This document shows, one piece after another, positions 43,800-53,733 of a DNA stretch of 64,000 nucleotides (the stretch's first letter is position 1; each line of letters starts with the position of its first letter). The notes beneath the pieces were generated by a model that saw only the letters and a list, made by a program, of their open reading frames with translations, ran no database searches and was not told where the DNA came from. A program made the position numbers and the translations under genes. Source of the stretch: Pseudalkalibacillus berkeleyi (GTDB taxonomy: Bacteria > Bacillota > Bacilli > Bacillales > Fictibacillaceae); NCBI RefSeq assembly GCF_021608225.1, contig NZ_JAKIJS010000001.1, positions 806,001 through 870,000 of the forward strand, read 5' to 3'.

Positions 43800-44075
43800 A
43801 TGCTAACGAATCGAACTGGATTAGCAATATGGCTTCACTCATTAAAATATATTAAACAACTTCGTAAATTTGGAAATATTCATTATGTTTCCAAGCGAAT
43901 GAAGTATGCCATACTTTATTGTGACACTTCACAAAAAGAGCGGATTATTGAAAAGATTGAAAAGCTACACTTTGTTAAGAAAGTTGAACCTTCTCATAAA
44001 GCCTATATTAAAACCGAGTATCAGAATGCTATGCCTGATAAAGCGAAAGAATACGATTATAAAATCGGTCTTTAA
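43800..44075 (+). CDS. ylbG: YlbG (UPF0298)
   Basis: 91 residues with RTGLAIWLHSLKYIKQLRKFGNIHYVSKRMKYAILYC and AKEYDYKIGL at the C-terminus, all typical of YlbG. Cytosolic, function unknown. ATG 43800 with AAAGGAG 8 nt upstream; the frame is open from 43719 but without a site. Confidence 0.9.
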   Translation: MLTNRTGLAIWLHSLKYIKQLRKFGNIHYVSKRMKYAILYCDTSQKERIIEKIEKLHFVKKVEPSHKAYIKTEYQNAMPDKAKEYDYKIGL

Positions 44076-44080
44076 AAGAC

Positions 44081-44458
44081 TTATTGCCATTTTGGTATGA
44101 TATTTTGTAATCTAAGTATTCCGGTAAGGTATTGATAATAAAGTTCTATTTCATTGAAGCCATTTGACGGTCTTACTTCTAAAGTATGGACTTCTTTACC
44201 GAGTTGTTCAGCACATTGGAGAAACAAATCCCATCTTTTTGATTGCTCCCGAATTCCTTCTCTACAAATATAAATGGGTTGGAAATTGGAATCCCCAGCC
44301 GGCTGAAGAACAATTGAGAATGAGCAGACGGTATGGTCTTTTTTATTTGTTTTCAAGATAACCATCTTGCTCAGTCGATTCGCATTTGTTTTGGCTAATT
44401 CGATTAGCTCGTACAGGTCTGAGTAACCTTCACCTAATTCGATAAAACGTTGTATCAT
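44081..44458 (-). CDS. DUF7147-like small protein
   Basis: 125 residues: MIQRFIELGEGYSDLYELIELAK at the start, FQPIYICREGI in the middle, ELYYQYLTGILRLQNIIP at the end. I recall this as the DUF7147 family, sometimes mislabelled methylthioribose kinase in Bacillaceae genomes; no kinase motif is visible. ATG 44456-44458 with AAAGGGG upstream. Convergent with ylbG, 5 bp apart, with no terminator between. Confidence 0.7.
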   Translation of the reverse strand: MIQRFIELGEGYSDLYELIELAKTNANRLSKMVILKTNKKDHTVCSFSIVLQPAGDSNFQPIYICREGIREQSKRWDLFLQCAEQLGKEVHTLEVRPSNGFNEIELYYQYLTGILRLQNIIPKWQ

Positions 44459-44577
44459 ATGTATTTCCCCTTTCATTACATACTTTAGCATGAATGAAAC
44501 AAAATGTGCACTTACTGTCCTTCAAGCGTGTACTGTAAGGCGAAGACCCTTGAGACTTTTATAGAATCAACAGTATT

Positions 44578-44611
44578 AAAAAAATGCCCGCAGGTAGGAA
44601 TGCCTGCGGGC
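44578..44611 (-). terminator. Minus-strand terminator with no adjacent minus gene upstream
   Basis: GCCCGCAGG (44586-44594) pairs perfectly with CCTGCGGGC (44603-44611). Read on the minus strand it is followed by ATTTTTTT; on the plus strand the following bases are TGTTCCAT, not T-rich. The next minus-strand gene upstream is ylbJ, 1.3 kb away. Confidence 0.8.
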
Positions 44612-44666
44612 TGTTCCATATCCTTAACATGCTAGAAACATCATTGTAATGTTTTTTTGCCGAAGG

Positions 44667-44768
44667 AATAGAACAATGGGAGAGGAGAAACCGGAGTTAA
44701 GCCTATGGGGAAATAAGCTTACTCCGTGGTTCAACTAACAACATCACAAGGATGTTGTTGTTTCTATT
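44667..44768 (+). promoter_or_regulatory. Structured leader of rsmD (ylbH leader element)
   Basis: An RNA with three pairings: outer AATAGAACAA (44667-44676) with TTGTTTCTATT (44758-44768); CGGAGTTAAGC (44692-44702) with GCTTACTCCG (44717-44726); AACAACATC (44737-44745) with GATGTTGTT (44751-44759). The last is a terminator-like hairpin before a T-rich stretch and excludes the outer pairing at its end, as in an attenuator. A ylbH leader motif was described earlier in Bacillus by comparative genomics; I match it by position and style, not alignment. Confidence 0.65.
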
Positions 44769-44865
44769 ATTGGACAGAACAAATGCAGATATACACGTGA
44801 TTTAAGATTTATGCAGGTTTGTGGTAGGATAGTGGAGGAAAATAAAACGATGTGAGGTATAAATA

Positions 44866-45922
<1,057 letters not shown>

Positions 45923-45944
45923 CCATTCACAAATACATAAATGT

Positions 45945-47156
45945 TTAATTCATAATTGTTCTCCATTTGAGGACGATATAGATGAGCAGGCTTAAAAAAG
46001 TAATAAGTGTTCCAATAGACAGTAAATGATCCCAAGCATGATAAATCCACGATATCGATGGATGTGAAGCGAAGGTTTCAACTACTGTAGGGGTTGTGCG
46101 ATCATTTACATACAAAGGTCTCCATAGCAAAATAGTCAATAAGGATGCAATAAATCCATGTAAAATCCTTGCGATAAAGAAGGGCTTAAAGCGAATGTCA
46201 GTTTCAGCTAAGATGCTCGCAACTTGAGCCTGGACTGAAAAGCCATTGAAGGCAAGAATGAAACTGACGATGATGGCTTGGTGTAGTAGGTTTGAACTTG
46301 AAATATCGCTTATGAGCTTACTACCGAGTGTAATCTCAAACAGTCCAGAGATAAATGGGGAAATTATATCTGTTGAAAACCCAATTACACTTGTAAACGT
46401 AGCGAGAAATGTGGCTAAAATACTCGTAATGTTGAACTCTGTAAGCATTCGATTTAGTACAGAGAATAACAATATGAACCCGCCAATCATTAATAACGTT
46501 TGTATGGAATGTTTAACAGCATCCCCTAATTGTTTACCAATTGGTCGAGGATCTTGTTGTTGTACTTGATTCATTCGTTTTATTGCATAGACCACCAATG
46601 AACCTTTTCTATGTTTCTGTCTAATCGGTTGATTGGATTGATTAGTACCGTGAAAACGCATAATTAAACCTACCACGATATTCCCTAAATAATGTGCCGC
46701 AGCGAGCAAGATACCCAGCTCAGCATTATGGAAAAAACCGACTGACACTGCACCGAGAATAAAGAGGGGATTAGAACAATTCGTGAAAGATACGAGACGT
46801 TCTGCTTCTTCGCGGGTGATTTCATGATCAATTCTTAAGCGTGCAGTAAGCTTCGCTCCAGCAGGAAATCCAGAAGCTAACCCCATCGCCCATACGAAGC
46901 CTCCAGAACCAGGCACCCTAAATAATGGTCTCATAATGGGTTCCATAATTACACCAATAAAGCGAACAACTCCAAAACAAATTAATAATTCGCTTATAAT
47001 AAAGAAGGGCAGTAATGACGGAAAAACAATTCCCCACCACATTTCCAATCCTGTTAAAGAGGATTCGAAGGCCGCTTTTGGGTATATCATAATAGAGAAG
47101 GCAAAAAGGGTAGTTGAAATTGCAATAATTAGATTTTTTGTTTGTGAAAGGTACAA
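45945..47156 (-). CDS. ylbJ: Sporulation integral membrane protein YlbJ
   Basis: 403 residues, about 8-10 membrane segments with the gate (nucleoside recognition) pattern: GLEMWWGIVFPSLLPFFIISELL, GFVWAMGLASGFPAGAKLTARLR, TNCSNPLFILGAVSVGFF, and a second half with FNGFSVQAQVASILAETDI. Made in the mother cell in B. subtilis and needed for spore cortex formation. TTG start with GAGGAGG upstream. No terminator directly after its stop codon. Confidence 0.92.
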   Translation of the reverse strand: MYLSQTKNLIIAISTTLFAFSIMIYPKAAFESSLTGLEMWWGIVFPSLLPFFIISELLICFGVVRFIGVIMEPIMRPLFRVPGSGGFVWAMGLASGFPAGAKLTARLRIDHEITREEAERLVSFTNCSNPLFILGAVSVGFFHNAELGILLAAAHYLGNIVVGLIMRFHGTNQSNQPIRQKHRKGSLVVYAIKRMNQVQQQDPRPIGKQLGDAVKHSIQTLLMIGGFILLFSVLNRMLTEFNITSILATFLATFTSVIGFSTDIISPFISGLFEITLGSKLISDISSSNLLHQAIIVSFILAFNGFSVQAQVASILAETDIRFKPFFIARILHGFIASLLTILLWRPLYVNDRTTPTVVETFASHPSISWIYHAWDHLLSIGTLITFLSLLIYIVLKWRTIMN

Positions 47157-47288
47157 TCGAAAGCCTCCTCTTGAATAGTCTAAGATAAGAGTAAATATAT
47201 GAAGGTTGTCCTTATCATTTATACGTATACACGATCAGATTAGACCAGGATGCAAATGAATCGTTTGATTTCTTAAGGAGGTCTGACT

Positions 47289-48083
47289 GTGAAAAACCCC
47301 AAGGTAGGCTTAGCTCTTGGTTCTGGAGGAGCTAGAGGGTTTGCCCATATAGGTGTATTGAAATCGTTACACCGAGCAGGTATTCCAATTGATATGATTG
47401 CAGGAAGTAGTATGGGGGCACTTGTAGGTGCATTTTATTGTACGGGGCATGAACCAGATACGATGGTGAAAATGGCACGGATGTTCCGTAGAAGGTATTA
47501 TATGGACTACACCGTTCCCAAGATGGGTTTTGTATCGGGCAATAAAGTTGAACAACTCATGTACGTATTAACCCAAAATAAGAAAATAGAGGATTTAGAA
47601 ATCCCGTTTTCAGTCATTGCGACAGATTTGCTTAAATCAGAGAAAGTGATTATTCGAGAAGGTTTAATATCAGAAGCCGTTCGAGCGAGCATAGCAGTTC
47701 CAGGGATATTCGTTCCCTTCAAAAAGGACGGAAGATTGCTTGTTGATGGAAGCGTGATCGATCGAGTACCCGTTTCAGTTGTAAGAGAAATGGGAGCGGA
47801 TGTCACGATTGCAGTTGATATTTCACACATTAAGCAAAATCCTGAGATCAATACGATATTTGATGTTATTATGCAAAGTATTGATATTATGCAACGCGAA
47901 CTCGTAAAAACGCATGAACTTGTAACCGATGTGCTGATTCGACCACACGTAGAGAACTTCAGTGCCTCTGCTTTCAAAGATATTGAAGAAATCATTGAAA
48001 TTGGAGAGAAAGAGACAAATAAGCGAATCGATGATATTGAAGCAGCAATTCAAAACTGGAGGAAAGAGAATGAAAAGACTTAG
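47289..48083 (+). CDS. ylbK: Patatin-like phospholipase YlbK
   Basis: 264 residues, serine esterase of the RssA/patatin class. LGSGGARGFAHIGVL forms the oxyanion hole, GSSMG carries the nucleophile Ser (near residue 39), and LVDGSVIDRVPV carries the Asp of the dyad. Substrate lipid unknown. GTG start with AAGGAGGTCTGACT upstream. Overlaps ylbL by 14 bases. Confidence 0.92.
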   Translation: MKNPKVGLALGSGGARGFAHIGVLKSLHRAGIPIDMIAGSSMGALVGAFYCTGHEPDTMVKMARMFRRRYYMDYTVPKMGFVSGNKVEQLMYVLTQNKKIEDLEIPFSVIATDLLKSEKVIIREGLISEAVRASIAVPGIFVPFKKDGRLLVDGSVIDRVPVSVVREMGADVTIAVDISHIKQNPEINTIFDVIMQSIDIMQRELVKTHELVTDVLIRPHVENFSASAFKDIEEIIEIGEKETNKRIDDIEAAIQNWRKENEKT

Positions 48084-49092
48084 AACGCAGTGGCCATGGG
48101 CGGTATTGTTATTAGTGATTTTAATCGCGTTTTTACCAATTCCATACTACTTTACCCAACCGGGAGATGCTAAAGTTCTTTCACCTATAATTAAGGTGGA
48201 AGAAGGGAATAAATCAGAGGGTTCATTTATGTTGACAACAGTATTAATTGGTAAAGCGAACGCGGCTGAATATTTATGGGCACAGGTCAGTGATTATCGT
48301 GAAGTGATCCCAGAAGACCATGTGCGTGGATCTGATGAAACAGAAGAGGAATACCAATCTAGACAGCTTCAGTTAATGCAGAGCTCTCAACATGCTGCAA
48401 CAATTGTCGCTTATAAAGAAGCGAATAAAGGAATAGAAATTACGAATAAAGGTGTCCTGATTACAGGTGTCATTTCAGGAATGCCCGCAGCAGACCTACT
48501 TAAGATAGGAGACTTAATTACAGAACTGAATGGTTCGCAGATCAAAACAGCAGAACAATTAGTTGATCAATTGAAGAAATTTAAGGCTAATGATGAAGTT
48601 GAATTAACGGTTTCAAGAGATTCGAAGGAAAAGAAAGTGACCATCGCTTTGAAACCCTTTCCTGAGAAAGTAGTTAATAAGGATGGAGAAGAACGTGCGG
48701 GTATTGGCATTACTTATCCAGTTACTTTTACTGAAATAGAAACAAACCCTGAAATAAAAATTGAAACGAATCAGATAGGCGGCCCGTCAGCAGGACTGAT
48801 GTTTACGCTTGAAATCTATAATCAATTAACGAAGACGGACTGGACGAAAGGCCGTCAAATTGCCGGCACAGGTACGATGAACGAAGCAGGAGAAGTAGGT
48901 CCAATTGGAGGCATTAAGCAAAAAGTGGTTGCAGCAGACAATGCTGATGCAGTAGTATTTTTCGCTCCTGTAGCAGCTGATAATTATAAACATGCAAAGG
49001 AAGCGGCCGAAGATATTAACACTGACATGGAAATCGTCCCTGTCAAAACATTTACTGATGCATTGGAATATTTAAAAAAAGAAAAGAATTAA
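48070..49092 (+). CDS. ylbL: YlbL, membrane-anchored PDZ and Lon-type protease
   Basis: 340 residues. N-terminal membrane anchor (about 8-28), beta segment, PDZ domain (about 118-195; GVLITGVISGMPAADLLKIGDLITELNG), and Lon S16 protease domain with the catalytic Ser240 in IGGPSAG and Lys283 in GGIKQK. Extracytoplasmic protease; in B. subtilis it is linked to relief of the DNA-damage checkpoint (removal of YneA). ATG 48070 inside ylbK with GGAGGAAAG upstream. Confidence 0.94.
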   Translation: MKRLRTQWPWAVLLLVILIAFLPIPYYFTQPGDAKVLSPIIKVEEGNKSEGSFMLTTVLIGKANAAEYLWAQVSDYREVIPEDHVRGSDETEEEYQSRQLQLMQSSQHAATIVAYKEANKGIEITNKGVLITGVISGMPAADLLKIGDLITELNGSQIKTAEQLVDQLKKFKANDEVELTVSRDSKEKKVTIALKPFPEKVVNKDGEERAGIGITYPVTFTEIETNPEIKIETNQIGGPSAGLMFTLEIYNQLTKTDWTKGRQIAGTGTMNEAGEVGPIGGIKQKVVAADNADAVVFFAPVAADNYKHAKEAAEDINTDMEIVPVKTFTDALEYLKKEKN

Positions 49093-49100
49093 GCATATGG

Positions 49101-49142
49101 GGACTGCTCAGAATGAAAACGAATCTTCTAGCAGTCCTTTTA
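49101..49142 (+). terminator. Terminator of ylbKL
   Basis: GGACTGCT / AGCAGTCC enclosing an AGAA/TTCT pairing, then TTTTACTATTTTT. Confidence 0.75.
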
Positions 49143-50369
49143 CTATTTTTGGTGTAAACGAATCGGGGTGTTCGAATATTCTTGTTTATATAGCACCTTT
49201 TGAGCTTTATATGGGAATCCTAGAATATAAGTGTTGGTCGATTGCTTGTCTAATTCAAAGAATGGGTCTTTGTATTTAGAAAGCGTACTGACAAGTGGCA
49301 GATTGAGGTCTTTTTTGATCCCACTTAAGTAGTGTTGGCCGGTTTCAGTCATCCCAAGTAACCTAATGTATGTAGGGGGTTCTGTTAAGGCTCTTTCCAT
49401 TGTATTTTTCTTCGCATTTGTTAAGATGTGGGTGCAAAGTCTTTGTATACGTGTCCATGTATAACGCTTCGTCTTAACGGATTGCATGAAAGAGGTGAAG
49501 TCTTCCGCTTGAGTGATATATTCCTTCAAACGATTTTCCAAGCCTTCTTCGCAATCATAAATATCTCTTAGTTCCTCGGGTGTTGAAGTAATGAGTCTGT
49601 GCTTCAATAATAAGAAGAATCTGTCCCAGTTGAGAAAGTGTCCAAATGAGTTGAAATGATCCTGTAGTCTATTTAACGTTGATTTAGGAACATAGCTTGT
49701 TATTGCTGAAAGATCGCTACCATGCTCAAAAAGCATTTTACGTATACCTGTGGCACTTGCGATATTGTTTACGCCAACTCCCTCATCATGATAACCTGCG
49801 CCAGTACGTTGAATAGTGTTGGCTTTCATGTTTGAATGGATTTGTCGAATTGATTGTACATAATGATAGCCGAGGATATTATTTGGTTTAGATAAATCAA
49901 TTGTTTCTTGAGGTCGATTGGATAGTTGTTTGAAAGCTTCAGAAGTTGCTGATGGATAACTTACACCTGACTTAACTTTTTCTTGAATGAGGAGATTGTA
50001 TTCTTCTTCATTCTTGTTTAAGAAATCAACCGTTTCGTTAAAAGGACGTATATTTCCAGATTCACTGCCGAAAATAACTTCATCTGTCTTTAACGCGTTT
50101 AATATTGTAATCGCACCATATGCAAAACGATCAGCTCTTTGGGTCGCAAAAGCATAAGGAAGCTCTACAACAAGGTCAACGCCGGCTTCTAATGCCATTC
50201 GCGTCCTAGTCCACTTAGATACGAGTGCTGGTTCGCCTCTCTGTAGGAAATTACCACTCATGACCGCAACCGTAACATCTGCATTTGAAGTTTTCTTAGC
50301 TTGTTGCAAATGGAACAAGTGTCCATTATGAAAAGGATTGTATTCAACCACAAGACCTAATGATTTCAT
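49143..50369 (-). CDS. tmcAL: tRNA(Met) cytidine acetate ligase (TmcAL, YlbM)
   Basis: 408 residues. Uses acetate and ATP to acetylate C34 of elongator tRNA(Met). Nucleotidyltransferase-like N-terminus EYNPFHNGHLFH (H14xGH17), MSGNFLQRGEPALVSKWTR, VDLVVELPYAFATQRAD, and a C-terminal RNA-binding half. ATG 50367-50369 with AAGGAG 7 nt upstream; the frame is open far upstream, but those codons lie in AT-rich spacer. No T-run terminator in its own direction was seen. Confidence 0.95.
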   Translation of the reverse strand: MKSLGLVVEYNPFHNGHLFHLQQAKKTSNADVTVAVMSGNFLQRGEPALVSKWTRTRMALEAGVDLVVELPYAFATQRADRFAYGAITILNALKTDEVIFGSESGNIRPFNETVDFLNKNEEEYNLLIQEKVKSGVSYPSATSEAFKQLSNRPQETIDLSKPNNILGYHYVQSIRQIHSNMKANTIQRTGAGYHDEGVGVNNIASATGIRKMLFEHGSDLSAITSYVPKSTLNRLQDHFNSFGHFLNWDRFFLLLKHRLITSTPEELRDIYDCEEGLENRLKEYITQAEDFTSFMQSVKTKRYTWTRIQRLCTHILTNAKKNTMERALTEPPTYIRLLGMTETGQHYLSGIKKDLNLPLVSTLSKYKDPFFELDKQSTNTYILGFPYKAQKVLYKQEYSNTPIRLHQK

Positions 50370-50507
50370 ATTTTGACTCCTTAATATTTTGTAGTAAAAA
50401 TAGGTTTGAGTTAAACTAGTAATACGTTCTTTAAAATGAAGATCTTTGTTGAGTTCTATTGTACCAAATTCTACTGAAAGATTAAAAACGACTGTAAAGA
50501 AAAAATG

Positions 50508-50536
50508 TTGACAATTTTTTTGTGGAAAGCTATAAT
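50508..50536 (+). promoter_or_regulatory. Perfect consensus sigma-A promoter of ylbN-rpmF
   Basis: TTGACA (50508-50513), 17-bp spacer, TATAAT (50531-50536): both hexamers perfect. About 20 bp of leader before ylbN. Confidence 0.93.
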
Positions 50537-50564
50537 TACTACTGTTGCCTTGAGGTGATGACAA

Positions 50565-51092
50565 ATGAAATGGTCTATACAACAACTGAGAAGTTTTCAA
50601 CGTAAAGGACTTGAAATTGATGAAACGATAGTGTTGGAATCAATACACGATTTTGAGCCTGAAATACGTGAAATAACACCGGTTCATGTAACTGGAAGTG
50701 CTGAAATCAATCAAAATCGTGCTGTATTTCACTTGAAGATGTCAGGAGAGATGACGTTACCTTGTTCAGTAACATTACAAGACGTCCGCTATCCATTTGT
50801 TCTTCATTCTACAGAAATTTTCATGTTTGATCCAGATCATGGAATGGATGCAAATGAAGAAGACATTCATCTCGTCGAAGGAAATACAGTTGACCTGAAA
50901 CCTTATATTCAGGAAAACATTTTGTTGGAAAAGCCGTTGAAGGTTATCAGCTCTGAACCGACAGACAACCCACCTGCTCCTCCATCGGGAAATGGATGGG
51001 AAGTCGTAGAAGAAGACCCTGATCAACAAGACAAAGTTGATCCTAGGATGGCCGGATTGGCCAAATTATTGAACGACAATGAAAAAAAGTAA
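50565..51092 (+). CDS. ylbN: YlbN/YceD family protein (DUF177), 23S rRNA accumulation
   Basis: 175 residues. DUF177 features: MSGEMTLPCSVTLQDVRYPF with the conserved Cys, VDLKPYIQENILLEKPLKV, and a Pro/Asp/Glu-rich tail ending RMAGLAKLL. Paired with rpmF in most bacteria; the E. coli relative YceD affects 23S rRNA levels. ATG start with TGAGGTGATG upstream. Driven by the perfect promoter at 50508. Confidence 0.93.
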   Translation: MKWSIQQLRSFQRKGLEIDETIVLESIHDFEPEIREITPVHVTGSAEINQNRAVFHLKMSGEMTLPCSVTLQDVRYPFVLHSTEIFMFDPDHGMDANEEDIHLVEGNTVDLKPYIQENILLEKPLKVISSEPTDNPPAPPSGNGWEVVEEDPDQQDKVDPRMAGLAKLLNDNEKK

Positions 51093-51152
51093 AGAAGCGT
51101 CAATAAATTGACCTTCTCTAACTGAACAATTCCTTCAAGGAGGTGGAAAACC

Positions 51153-51326
51153 ATGGCAGTACCTTTTAGAAGAACCTCTACTACTCGTAAGAACAAGCGT
51201 CGTACTCACTATAAGTTGAAAGTACCTGGAATGGTAAAATGCCCTAACTGTGGCGAATACAAGCTATCTCACCGAGTATGTGGCGAATGTGGCCAGTACA
51301 AAGGAAAAGAAGTAGTTGAAAAGTAA
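51153..51326 (+). CDS. rpmF: 50S ribosomal protein L32
   Basis: 57 residues beginning [20 protein letters not shown]. Carries a zinc-ribbon: C30/C33 (CPNC) and C43/C46 (CGEC), so this is the zinc-binding C+ paralogue. ATG start with AAGGAGGTGG 6 nt upstream. Cotranscribed with ylbN. Confidence 0.98.
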   Translation: MAVPFRRTSTTRKNKRRTHYKLKVPGMVKCPNCGEYKLSHRVCGECGQYKGKEVVEK

Positions 51327-51337
51327 GCTTTACTCAA

Positions 51338-51368
51338 ACAAGGAGGTAACTAACCTCCTTGTTTTTTT
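51338..51368 (+). terminator. Terminator of ylbN-rpmF
   Basis: ACAAGGAGGT / ACCTCCTTGT, then TTTTTT. Confidence 0.93.
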
Positions 51369-51456
51369 GTATTTTACGAGAATCGGAAGTATAAGGGAAT
51401 AATCCCAACATATTTAGATGAAATCGGGAAAATAAGTTGTGAAAATGGAGGAGAGC

Positions 51457-52224
51457 ATGGTGAAAAAGGCAGTACATATTGAAATTCGAGATGAAATCGG
51501 TTGGGTCATTCTGAATCAACCCAATCGGTATAACGCAATAAATTTTGAGATGATTGATTTATTAGAAGAAGGAATTGCGAGATTGAAAAATGATGAATCT
51601 GTAAAGGCTCTCGTCATAACCGGAGCTGGAGAGAAAGCATTTTGTTCAGGTGGTGACCTTTCTGCATTCCATCAATTACATTCAGAACAAGAAGCCTATT
51701 CGATGCTCTCTAGAATGGGCAAGGTATTACTGGACCTGTTTCAGTTTCCTAAACCTACTGTTGCGTTATTAAATGGTGTTGCGGTAGGGGGAGGATGTGA
51801 AATTGCTACAGCTTGTGATATCCGTATAGCGAGCGACCATGTGAAATTCGGTTTTATCCAAGGGAGTTTAGGCATTACAACAGGTTGGGGTGGGACGACG
51901 TTTCTGATGGAGCGAGTCCCAAAGGATGCAGCTTTTGAGTTATTAATCCGTGCAAACAAAATACCTGTCACAACAGGTTTGCAAATCGGTTTTATTCAAC
52001 AGGTTTTTGCAAAAGAAACGATCCAAGAAGATTTTCAAAATTGGATTCGTCCTATGTTGAAAAATACAAGAGGCGTACTTGAAGCATATAAGCAGAGACG
52101 TCTTGACCAAATCGATTACAAAACGATCAAGAAACGAATGAATCAAGAAATCAGTGAATGTTCTCGGTTGTGGGCATCAGACGAGCATCATCAAGCAGTG
52201 GCTGCATTTCTAAAACGTCAATAA
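51457..52224 (+). CDS. Enoyl-CoA hydratase/isomerase family protein
   Basis: 255-residue crotonase-fold protein. Oxyanion-hole segments AFCSGGDLSAF and GVAVGGGCE are present, and the position of the first catalytic Glu is filled by GCE; GWGGTTFL replaces the usual second-Glu loop. Could act in beta-oxidation or branched-chain amino acid breakdown, in line with the acyl-CoA carboxylase genes 1.5 kb downstream. ATG 51457 (or GTG 51460) with GGAGGAG upstream. Insertion between rpmF and ylbO. Confidence 0.85.
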   Translation: MVKKAVHIEIRDEIGWVILNQPNRYNAINFEMIDLLEEGIARLKNDESVKALVITGAGEKAFCSGGDLSAFHQLHSEQEAYSMLSRMGKVLLDLFQFPKPTVALLNGVAVGGGCEIATACDIRIASDHVKFGFIQGSLGITTGWGGTTFLMERVPKDAAFELLIRANKIPVTTGLQIGFIQQVFAKETIQEDFQNWIRPMLKNTRGVLEAYKQRRLDQIDYKTIKKRMNQEISECSRLWASDEHHQAVAAFLKRQ

Positions 52225-52338
52225 GAATCTAAAGTATAAGAAAACCAAAGAAAACCAATCAACTAGTAGAACGAGAGTCTATCTTATCTATCAACTGCAT
52301 ATGTTGTAAATAAAGTAGTCATGTATGGAGGGATGTTG

Positions 52339-52950
52339 ATGGGCTCTACACGGCAAGATGCTTGGAATCATGATGAAGATCTATTGTTAGCAGAAGTTGT
52401 ATTGCGTCATATTAGAGAAGGTGGGACTCAATTAGCAGCATTTGAGGAAGTAGGGAGAAAGCTATCCCGTACGTCTGCCGCATGTGGATTTAGATGGAAT
52501 TCATTATTACGGAAGAGGTACGATGCAGCAATAGCGATCGCAAAAAAACAAAGAAAGACTATGAATCAAACTAGTAAACCGAAGAAAGCGAACGAGAAAC
52601 AAAGGGATCAAGTCAAAGTTATGAGTAACAATGCAGTAGAATTGAGTTTGGATGAAGTCATTCAATACTTACAAACACTTCAAGAAACTGAGGCGCATTC
52701 ACAAGCCATATTAAGTGAGTATCATCAACTCCAGGATGAGAATGCAAATCTAATTAAACAAAATAAGGCACTTTCCATTCAATACGATCAATTACAAAAT
52801 GAGTATGAGAAAATACATGAGGATCACAAAGTCTTATTGAATTTCATGGATCGCGCAAGGAAGATGGCGATCAGTGATGACGAATCAGCTGCTACTCAAG
52901 TCAAATTCCAAATGGACTACAATGGTAATCTCGAAAAGATAGAAAAGTAA
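52339..52950 (+). CDS. ylbO: RsfA-type prespore transcription factor YlbO
   Basis: 203 residues. N-terminal SANT/Myb-like DNA-binding domain (about 5-65; [49 protein letters not shown]), basic linker, then a coiled coil rich in Gln and Glu (about 105-175). RsfA proteins tune sigma-F-dependent genes in the forespore. ATG 52339 with GGAGGGATG upstream. Confidence 0.9.
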   Translation: MGSTRQDAWNHDEDLLLAEVVLRHIREGGTQLAAFEEVGRKLSRTSAACGFRWNSLLRKRYDAAIAIAKKQRKTMNQTSKPKKANEKQRDQVKVMSNNAVELSLDEVIQYLQTLQETEAHSQAILSEYHQLQDENANLIKQNKALSIQYDQLQNEYEKIHEDHKVLLNFMDRARKMAISDDESAATQVKFQMDYNGNLEKIEK

Positions 52951-52958
52951 GCAAGGAA

Positions 52959-52993
52959 AAAGTGGTCGATCATTCAGTGATCGACCACTTTCC
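52959..52993. terminator. Terminator between ylbO and ylbP
   Basis: AAAGTGGTCGATCA / TGATCGACCACTTT. The T run is better on the minus strand (ylbP). Confidence 0.8.
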
Positions 52994-53034
52994 GTATTGG
53001 AATAAATTTAATTTGTTATTTTACTTCTTATACT

Positions 53035-53565
53035 CTAAGACTCAATGCTTTCAGACGACAGGTCAGTTTCCTTAATTAAGCTATTATCTGTGGTAGGATC
53101 CTGTTGTTCATGAACGCCATCTGGATACCATACATATGGATTTTCTCCTCTGTCACGATTTGGATTGTACGTTACAGAAGAAAAGTTCATTTTTTCCCAA
53201 AATTCACTAGAACGTTGTCTTGCGTTCGTCTTAACTGGAAGATTATATGATTTCGCATACTGAACAAGCGCACTACCGAATCCTTTTCCGTGATAATCAG
53301 GCAATACTTCTAGCTTCCATAGCTCAAGGTAATCTTGTGGCGGATCGAAATATCGATCATAATGGCCATCGATTCGATATAGACTCATTCGAGCTACTAG
53401 CTTATTACCATAATAAATACCATAGAATGGTGATTCACTATCATTTTCAATGATATTTTCCTGAAGGTCTTCTAACATAGATAGCTCTTGAACCCCGTAT
53501 TCCTTGAACTTTTTAAATTCCTCAAGGGTTTTATAGTTTACGAGAAGTTTTTGCACTTTATACAT
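53035..53565 (-). CDS. ylbP: GNAT acetyltransferase YlbP
   Basis: 176 residues. GNAT core: LELWKLEVLPDYHGKGFGSALVQYAKSYNLPVKTNARQRSSEFWEKMNF, with the acetyl-CoA loop (HGKGFG). The N-terminal half has YYGNKLVARMSLYRID. The extra C-terminal 20 residues are acidic. Substrate unknown. ATG start with GGGGGATG upstream. Confidence 0.88.
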   Translation of the reverse strand: MYKVQKLLVNYKTLEEFKKFKEYGVQELSMLEDLQENIIENDSESPFYGIYYGNKLVARMSLYRIDGHYDRYFDPPQDYLELWKLEVLPDYHGKGFGSALVQYAKSYNLPVKTNARQRSSEFWEKMNFSSVTYNPNRDRGENPYVWYPDGVHEQQDPTTDNSLIKETDLSSESIES

Positions 53566-53605
53566 ATATAAGCATCCCCCTTCAATTACTCTCCCTTTCT
53601 ATCTC

Positions 53606-53625
53606 ATTTTATTATATAATAAAAT
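53606..53625. promoter_or_regulatory. Perfect 20-bp AT palindrome in the ylbP/carboxylase divergent gap
   Basis: ATTTTATTATATAATAAAAT is its own reverse complement and contains TATAAT on both strands, so it may be back-to-back -10 elements. Just downstream, TTCTGCAAA occurs twice (about 53635-53660). Confidence 0.4.
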
Positions 53626-53733
53626 TACGAAAAATTCTGCAAAAGTGAAAAATTTCTGCAAATTTCTACAGGAATCTTGATTATTCATGTTGAAACTAGT
53701 AGATTGTAGCCCATGTAGTTAGGAGGAGATTAT

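Noticed and set aside
51338-51368. Possible extra Shine-Dalgarno sites (AAGGAGG) after rpmF
   Set aside because: They are arms of the terminator stem and no open frame follows.
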